Below are positions 19,485 through 25,774 of a DNA stretch of 25,774 bases, in pieces. Both the position numbers and the translations under genes were made by a program. The notes beneath the pieces were generated by a model, which was not told where the DNA came from, did not search any database, and worked only from the letters and a program-made list of their open reading frames with translations. The stretch's first letter is position 1. Each line of letters begins with the position of its first letter. This DNA comes from Phoronis australis. Its lineage: Eukaryota > Phoronida > Phoronidae. The stretch covers positions 8,275 to 34,048 of the forward strand of contig NMRA01000866.1 in NCBI GenBank assembly GCA_002633005.1. The letters run 5' to 3'.

Positions 19485-21560
19485 CTGAAGTGGAAGACAT
19501 GAACACTTCATGTTTTCACCGAATCTACGAGCGGGTTTTGACTGGACATTAGGCCAGCACTCCAAGGGTACTAAAAGACTTCATTCGGTCAGAAAACAAA
19601 ATTCTAATTTGCAAGAGACTGCAAACTAGTTGAGACCAGTTTTGTAATCGTTAATAAATTGATAGCACATTTGAAGGAAACTTATTTTTGTTTTTACTTT
19701 TTTGATTAGTTAAATACGGGGTATCAAGGTTTGAAATAGTAACTTATTGACTAAACGAATAGGCCTACCATATTTTAGAAAGCTAAATAATACAATTCAA
19801 ATACGAACTTGACGTCACATTAATTCATTACATGGCTGCCTACAATGACGTCCAAACAGTAATAGGTTTTGTTTTTGTGTAGTAGGTATTTTCTGGGGAC
19901 CTTTGGATTATTTTGCTGTGGTTATATACATATACAATATACATATACATAACCATTTCATAAGGAGTTTGAGACACTGTCGGGTATAAAAGCAAACACT
20001 GGGCTGCACTAGTAGCATGGGAGTTGCCATGAAATCCTTTTACGTGACCATTTTTCTCACGCTCTTTTGCATGTAGCATTGCACAGTGTTTAGTCAGACT
20101 CGCGACAACACGGGTCCATGAAAAGGGCTTTCATTGCACACGTCCAACATATTGCCTTCCTGGCAGCAACAATAAAGAATGCCCCAGGGCTCTGTCACAT
20201 CTATACCTAATATGGAAATGTGGCCCTGTTAAGTGATGATGGACACACGGCATTCCGTTTCAGCCTCCAGCGGACAGTCAGTCTCGTTCAGGTAGATAAT
20301 ATACTCAAATGCCCGACTGTATCAACTTTCCTATTTGGAGTCATTTGAGTTGACTTAGCCTCATAGGTGCACTTTGTTGGTCGGTATTTACTCCAAACGA
20401 ACACCAGCGCATGGACAAAGATTTAATAGTAAGAGAAGATTATTGTGACGAGTTGGCGGCAATGGGAGGGCCAGCATTCGTTGCTAAGTTACTGAAAGTC
20501 ATTTCTATGACCAATCATGTGACAGAACAGAAAGGAGCAGGGCTTGTTTCTTTTAGGAATTCCATGTGCAGGCATCAGCCGGTGCCCATGTCTTGATTTG
20601 GATGTTTGTCTTATAAGTAATATGGCGAGGAAATGAGTCCCAAATGCATAGAGAATCGTTTTTCCCTTTTTAATTTGTTTGACACTGTGTTATCTAGGGT
20701 GTGCCAAAAGCACGAACTTGCAATAGTCTATTGTTGCCGTTGCTGCAACCGCAAGCTGGGCATATACTAATGCGTTTTATGAATATCAACTAATGAGCAT
20801 GTTTGAATGTTATTTTTTGACCAATTGCAATATCCGAATGTTACTTCGTTCTGTTAACCAATGGGAGCTCATGTTACAAAATCAATCGCACTGGAAACGG
20901 TGTGTATTACAAAGGGCAAAGAATACTAATGTGACGTAAATTTCCGGTCAAGGAAATGCTCAAATATTAAGTATTTTAATAAATTGCTCTTTTGGTACTC
21001 AGGCGCTTCAAAGCAAAGAAATTTTGGAATTCCCCAAGTAAAAATTTAATACATTAATTAACAAAGCCTTATACCTGATAATTGCTCTGACAAAAGAGAT
21101 ACCTAACTGTAAATTCCCTTAAACAGCATTGAGACAGTGGTGATGTCTAAATTTTGCGAAATAAAGAAGGCAGAATAAAAAGACTGACATGTCACTTAGG
21201 CCTTCTACAGGCCCACTGCAAAAGACACTGTGCTTAACTTCACTGCTCCTACTCAGCCAGCCTTCCAGCTTGCTCGAGGAATTTTGCAAGTATTTTAATG
21301 TTTTTTGTGAGCTATGACAGTTTTCACTGAAACTGCTTTACTTCCAAAACATTCTTGTCTTTGGTAAATGAAGCACCAGCTGACATGGTGTTATCTTCCA
21401 TCCAGCATTTTTGGCAGCAGGTTGCAGGCGGTCTGGTACACCATGTATCAGACGTGTGCAGCCGCTCAGATGGGCCCATTGCACCAATCACCAGAAACCA
21501 TACTTTATTAATATATAGTTAAAACCGGAGTTGAAGAGCTTGAGAGCTGACTCAAGGATC
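19485..21560 (-). other. Intron of the BAAT/ACOT-type gene, left part
   Basis: No coding exon on the minus strand. A short TATACATA microsatellite lies at 19923-19951. A plus-strand ATG frame (20411-20596, 61 codons) has no splice partner or domain. CCAAT words near 20820-20865 are scattered. Exon phases on both sides agree, so no further exon is needed here. Confidence 0.6.
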
Positions 21561-21640
21561 TAGCAGTGTGCCCCAGTGGGACTCGAACCTATGACCTTCA
21601 GTAAAGGAAGCGGACACTTCTCCCACTAGGTGGCACTGCC
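21500..21640 (-). mobile_element. tRNA-derived SINE fragment in the BAAT/ACOT intron
   Basis: On the minus strand, GGCAGTGCCACCTAGTGG opens the tRNA-like head. A perfect RNA polymerase III B box, GGTTCGAGTCC, lies at 21589-21579, and an imperfect A box near 21630. GGCAGTG (21640-21634) can pair with CACTGCT (21568-21562), but seven extra nucleotides stand between the T arm and that strand, so it is not a working tRNA. A non-tRNA tail of uncertain length runs leftward to about 21500. It is most likely a SINE remnant; a tRNA pseudogene is the alternative. Confidence 0.55.
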
Positions 21641-22222
21641 TCCTCAACAGGAATCTGCTGCTCAGCCTGTTGTTTTCTAATGTTTCTGCAGGTTACAGTG
21701 ACCTGTTATCACCTGTATTACCAACTGCAGTTGACTGGTCAGGCTCAACAGCTTGGTAATAAGACTAGGAGTTATCCATCTCATTCCTACTACCACTTCT
21801 GTTGTACTTTAAATTCAATTTCTGAACTAAGTGTGGCTAATGGATCAGATGCCTGATTACCCTAGGCATGGTATCCAGGTAACTAAGATACAGTTACATT
21901 CACCTAGAAAATGTCCTTTCCGGCTTTAATAGCTGCCTGGCCATCTGACAAGATAGCTACACATATACGCAGGGCCAATTAGGTTCAAAGTTCAAATAAC
22001 TCAGTTAGCTCTGACGAATCTTCCTGTGAAGTAATTTATGAGATTCATCCAATCCATTCTTTAATGCGGAGTAATAAAGAATGCTAACTCACAGTATTAA
22101 TAACCAAAATGGTTTCACTTAAAACACGAACCAAAATAATGGTTTTCAAAGACGGCATTGCACCATTAGTTAGTAATTCACTGCTGAAATCTTAAATGCA
22201 GTAATGCTCACAATACACAGAA

Positions 22223-23505
22223 ACAAGAGCAATGCCGAGCATTGAAATGCGCCCACGAATGCATCGCAAATGGTGTGCTTTTAGGGTTATTTAATTGTAT
22301 CATAAAAATGGCCACCAGATGGTGTAAAAACATACAATCCATCCAAAAACAGAAACATGCCATACTTCATAAAAATCTGTCAAGGAACTTCAGAGAAACA
22401 AAGGAAAACAGAATAAAATGAAATTGCCACTAGTGGGCACAGTGTCTGTTGGATCCGCCTGAAAAGTCGTCTATTGTCTTCATATTATACACTTACTAAC
22501 TTTAGTAAAGATCCTGCAGTGGGTTTAAGAGAAACAACTATGGGCGCAAAACAAAACTACCACTAGGAGGCGCCACAGTAGTCAGTCACCATCATCAAAG
22601 GTCGTCTTCACACTGAGAACATATATGCCAATTTTCAAATGATTTGGTTGATACAGGGGTGGACACCAAAAACAAGATTTGAAAACAGCAAAAATGGCCA
22701 CTAGGTGGAGCAAAATACCTCGATTCCATCCAAAAACAGGAAGATAGCGTCATCACACCAATAGATGCCTTTTTCTAAAATTTTATGAAAATCTGTTGAG
22801 GACCTTTGAAGATACTGAGTTAAACGTAAAAAACTAAAATTGCTAGTAGGGGGCACACCAGTAGTCGGATGTGTCCAAAATTCGTCATCGTCCGTTGTTA
22901 ACATTAAATAAATATACTTACTAAATTTCGTAAAGATCCTGCAAACGGTTTAGGAGATACAGCCATAGGCACAAAAAAAACTGCCACTAGGAGGCGCCAC
23001 AGTACTCAAAATCATTGGAAAATCATCGTCAACCATCCTATTTATAATAAGCACATACATGACAATTTTCACAATCATCCTTTGAGCGGTTTGGTTGATA
23101 GAGAGGTGGACGCAAAAAACAGACTTGAAAACAGTAAAAATGGCCACTAGGTGGCGCAAACTACGTCGAATCCATCCAAAAACGAGAGGATAGCCTCATC
23201 TCACTAATAGGTGCCTACATACCAAATTTCATGAAAATCCGTTTAGGACTTTTGAAGATACAAAGGTAAGCGTAAAACACTAAAATTGCAACTAGGGGGC
23301 ACACCCGTAGTCGGATCCGTCCGAAAGTTCACTCATGCCATCCCATTCATGAATGGAAGATATGTGCGAAATTTCATGAACGTATGTCAAAGGGTTTTGG
23401 AGATAGAGCAGCGGACGCCGGACGGATGCTGCCCGGACGGATGGACGAATGGACGGAGATGAGGGCATAATGCCTCCACATATAAATATGTGGGCGCATA
23501 AAAAT
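22223..23505 (+). mobile_element. CTCF-motif tandem-core element, copy 2 (complete), inside the BAAT/ACOT intron
   Basis: Begins AACAAGAGCAATGC with hairpin CAATGC-CGA-GCATTG (22230-22244). Eight CTCF-like motifs follow at 22312, 22427, 22560, 22698, 22843, 22984, 23144 and 23289, in the same three-type cycle as copy 1. After the last unit comes a GGACG-rich tail (23412-23459), the palindrome CCACATATAAATATGTGG (23476-23493) and GTGGGCGCAT (23490-23499), the exact reverse complement of ATGCGCCCAC near the start (22247-22256). It ends 18 bp before the donor of the neighbouring BAAT/ACOT exon. No protein is encoded. Confidence 0.85.
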
Positions 23506-23522
23506 CCAACAATTCTTTTTAC

Positions 23523-23613
23523 CCTGAATAGTTCGTCATCTGGTGCATCTAGGTATTCCATTCGGTTTTCGAGCCCAAACCGTGTGTAATGGAAATCCAC
23601 AAATGATTCGTGC
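23523..23613 (-). CDS. BAAT/acyl-CoA thioesterase family protein, exon before the catalytic Asp/His exon
   Basis: A 91-nt exon with acceptor CTTACATTTAG and donor TTCAGG|GTAAAAAG. One base completes a split codon, then 30 residues: HESFVDFHYTRFGLENRMEY and LDAPDDELFR. Leaving in phase 0, it joins exactly to IEESTSPF of exon 19484-19280. Its place corresponds to the segment of BAAT/ACOT enzymes between the post-nucleophile strand and the catalytic-Asp strand, where family members have a variable stretch ending in a D..(A/L)..P-type motif. Similarity is weak in itself, so the call relies on position, phase and splice sites. The next upstream exon, with the nucleophile, was not found in 23.6-25.8 kb. 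Confidence 0.65.
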
Positions 23614-25558
23614 CTAAATGTAAGTAGATAAGAAACTATTAACCACAATTATCCATTAGAAATTCTGCCGTTACACAGCACCCTGCAATTTAGCAACAAT
23701 TCTCAGTTTCATCAAGAAGCATGTCCTTCATTGGATCTGACCTAAGGGCCTATTGTGTTGAGTAGAGAAATTAATGCATTAGCGATAGTTTCACTGCAAT
23801 AGAACACAGGCTAAAATAAACTGATGTATCGAGGACAACTTATATAGAGCTCTTTGGAATCTGATTGAGTTCCTCGTAAAAAGTTATCATAGGATCATTT
23901 TTACCCAAAGAAATGCAATACAAATTAGCCAAAAGATAAGCATTAGGTTTCAGTTCTCTGGTGCCCATTGATGAATGGTTTTAGTGTTAGTGACTCTTTG
24001 AACCGTGCTCTAGAGATAATTGACCTGTTAGTCGTGATGTCATACCGAAGAGCACAGCAACGATCAACAATGGACTAATGTGATATCTGGATTGGCCTCG
24101 ATTTGGAAAAGGGTTTTGTTGGATACCAAAAACAAAATCTTCATAAAATACAACACAGCGCTAAAATAAATTGAAGGTCATGCTAAAATTATCAACTTCA
24201 AACCGGAATAATTCAAGTTAGCGGTAGTGAATCTTACCGCTGAAGTAATCAGTGTACTCCATTCGACCCCTGGTGTCATACTGAGTAATCAGTACCGCTA
24301 ACATGCCATATTAAAGGACTAAAAATATGAACTAAACTATGGTTTTCGAACGATGGCCATGCACCTACTGTAGTGGCTTTAAGAGCAAATGGAAATAGAA
24401 ACAGCTTTATGAATAATCTGCTTCCATGTTAGCAACCTCTCCATAGGTGTGACGCTTTACACAATGTACCCAATAAACTGGTCTAAACAGAATAATTTAA
24501 AGAGTCTGCGCTCTAGAATTCCTGCAAATCTTTTCTTGAAAAAATACAAACCAATCACTCCCAAAACCATAAGTTTGTACCGCCAGCTAATGAAGTTCAA
24601 CCGACTACTTTTATGAAGTATTGCTTATCTTGGGCCACAGAAGCCCAACATTAAAGGTTTTAGTTGCCTCGGCCTTTTTCTATCAATTTGGTGTATTTTC
24701 CCTACTCTTGAGTGGCGTTTGAAATTTTCACTAAATTTGTGGTGTACAGCGAAATTATAATTTAAAAACAATATTTCTCCAAACCAGAAGTCAATTTTCA
24801 TGTTGCTCTTCACAAGTTGCAGAATGCAAACACTGTGTGTATAGTTGGCAGATTTCTGTAGCACCAATGTTCGAGGTAACTGGTAAGTAATTATATAGCA
24901 TTATGTACCAACTGTTGTCCAGCGCAAGGCGGCAGAATTCCGTTCCCTATATTTCCAAGATGTTGTTCATGAAGTGAAAAGCTGCTTACAGTTCGATGTA
25001 CTCAGCCTCTGTATACGAATTATTCTCCAAAGACAATGTCATAGTGAATGGTAATCAATGTTGAGTACGTACCAAGTGTGACCATTGCAAACAGTACGGA
25101 TATAAGGCGGATCATTCCTAAAAAATTTTTCCACGAAGTATTAAGGTTCATCCGAAAAGTCAACATGAGTGTTGCAGGCTCACCTTATGAAGAGCACAAT
25201 AAAACAGTAATAGTTTTCCGTGATTTGGGATCTCTTAACTTAGTTCACTAAGGAGCACAGCAGCAGTTAGTTCCATGCAAAAGCAGTCATCACTGGCATA
25301 GTAACATAACTGTTTAATTCCATGAACATTCTGAAAGGGGTAGCAGCATATGTCGGGCGCCCACACAGGAACAACAGTCAGGTATTGTACCCAGCGGGCA
25401 TATTCTCCATAGTTACCACTGAACAGAAAAGCGACAGAACACATTCGGATCAGCTGACATTTAACAAGCATGTTCAATGTACCACCCTTCCAGTTTGGGT
25501 CCCAGTAAACTAACCGTGAGTAAAATAAAAAATATTGAAAACACAACAATTTTATAGT
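23614..25558 (-). other. Probable further intron of the BAAT/ACOT-type gene; no exon recognised
   Basis: The missing upstream exon must end with two bases of a split codon. I found no minus-strand segment with a G.SGG- or G.CKG-like nucleophile motif. A long minus-strand open stretch (25594-25235, including YWDPNWKGG) and a plus-strand one (25048-25251) are coding-like in places but match no family I know and join to nothing in phase. Confidence 0.4.
24217..24302. repeat. 10-bp perfect inverted repeat with a nested alternative hairpin
   Basis: GTTAGCGGTA (24217-24226) and TACCGCTAAC (24293-24302) are exact reverse complements. The left arm can instead pair locally: AGCGGTA (24219-24225) with TACCGCT (24235-24241). 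GTAATCAGT is repeated directly between the arms. This suggests a small foldback element. Confidence 0.55.
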
Positions 25559-25690
25559 AAACAAGAGCAACGCAGAGCGTTGAAATGCGCCCACAATTGC
25601 ACCGCATACGGTATCCTTCTAGGGTTGTTTATTGGTACCATAAAGTGGCCAGTAGAGGGCATATATGTAGTATGTTGTACTTTGCAAAAT
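25559..25690 (+). mobile_element. CTCF-motif element, copy 3 (5' fragment)
   Basis: Starts AACAAGAGCAACGC with hairpin CAACGC-AGA-GCGTTG (25568-25582), then AAATGCGCCCAC and TAGGGTTRTTTA-type sequence shared with the other two copies, then one CTCF-like motif CCAGTAGAGGGCAT at 25649-25662. Similarity fades after that; neither the tandem core nor the 3' end is visible. Confidence 0.7.
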
Positions 25691-25774
25691 GGAAAGGCAT
25701 GGTCATTGTCTCCTCAATAGGCTAGGGGCAAAATGTGAGTAATCTTCATAATACAAGCACATCCTATACACCAG

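Noticed and set aside
20411-20596. 61-codon plus-strand ATG frame (MDKDLIVREDYCDELAAMGG...)
   Set aside because: Coding-like at the start, but it is inside an intron on the opposite strand, has no splice partner and matches no family I know.
21562-21640. A functional tRNA gene
   Set aside because: The B box is perfect, but the A box is imperfect and seven extra bases separate the T arm from the possible acceptor strand, so it cannot fold as a tRNA.
25235-25594. 119-codon minus-strand frame upstream of the BAAT/ACOT exons
   Set aside because: Considered as the missing upstream exon, but it contains no nucleophile motif or family pattern, does not end with a donor in the needed phase, and its first codons are element copy 3.

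Overview
The window is eukaryotic nuclear DNA. Coding sequence is sparse and split into small exons with GT-AG borders, there is no operon-like ORF packing, and repeats and non-autonomous elements fill much of the space. A BAAT/acyl-CoA thioesterase family gene, a tRNA-derived SINE and element copies with tandem cores suggest an animal, probably a marine invertebrate, possibly a deuterostome such as amphioxus or a hemichordate. The species cannot be fixed from the sequence alone.

Layout. 1-285 is a dense cluster of NRF1-, YY1- and ETS-like sites, followed at 361-479 by a 54-bp tandem repeat containing a perfect 26-bp palindrome. 3315-5754 and 5756-8199 are near-identical copies of one 2.44-kb segment joined by a single N, most likely two haplotypes left unmerged in the assembly. 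Inside this segment and to its right I assemble a minus-strand gene of small, phase-compatible exons (9111-9058, 8789-8723, then three exons present in each copy). It ends in a hydrophobic tail and would encode a tail-anchored, partly coiled-coil membrane protein of unknown family. A possible promoter lies at about 10.0-10.1 kb. 11.17-11.53 kb holds small inverted-repeat elements. 12.04-14.04 kb is an old, diverged head-to-tail duplication. 15.16-15.35 kb is a 72-74 bp tandem repeat.

The most striking structure is one repeat family present three times (15.44-17.0 kb, 22.22-23.51 kb, 25.56-25.69 kb). Each copy opens with a 6-bp-stem hairpin. The two long copies then carry a tandem core in which a CTCF-like motif (CCACTAGGKGGCRC and variants) recurs about every 145 bp, always in the same orientation and in a strict three-type cycle giving a ~440-bp higher-order unit. 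The one complete copy ends with an 18-bp hairpin and an inverted repeat of its start, an architecture like Helentron-associated (DINE/pearl-type) elements.

The only gene whose family I recognise is on the minus strand: exons 23613-23523, 19484-19280 and 18493-18372 join in phase and encode the C-terminal third of a BAAT/ACOT-type alpha/beta hydrolase, with the Asp and His of the triad and the stop codon. The nucleophile-bearing part is not seen. One CTCF-motif element and a tRNA-derived SINE lie in its 4.0-kb intron. Downstream of it, a separate coding-like minus-strand exon (17266-17000) reads without interruption into another copy of the element, which would supply its last ~34 codons and stop.
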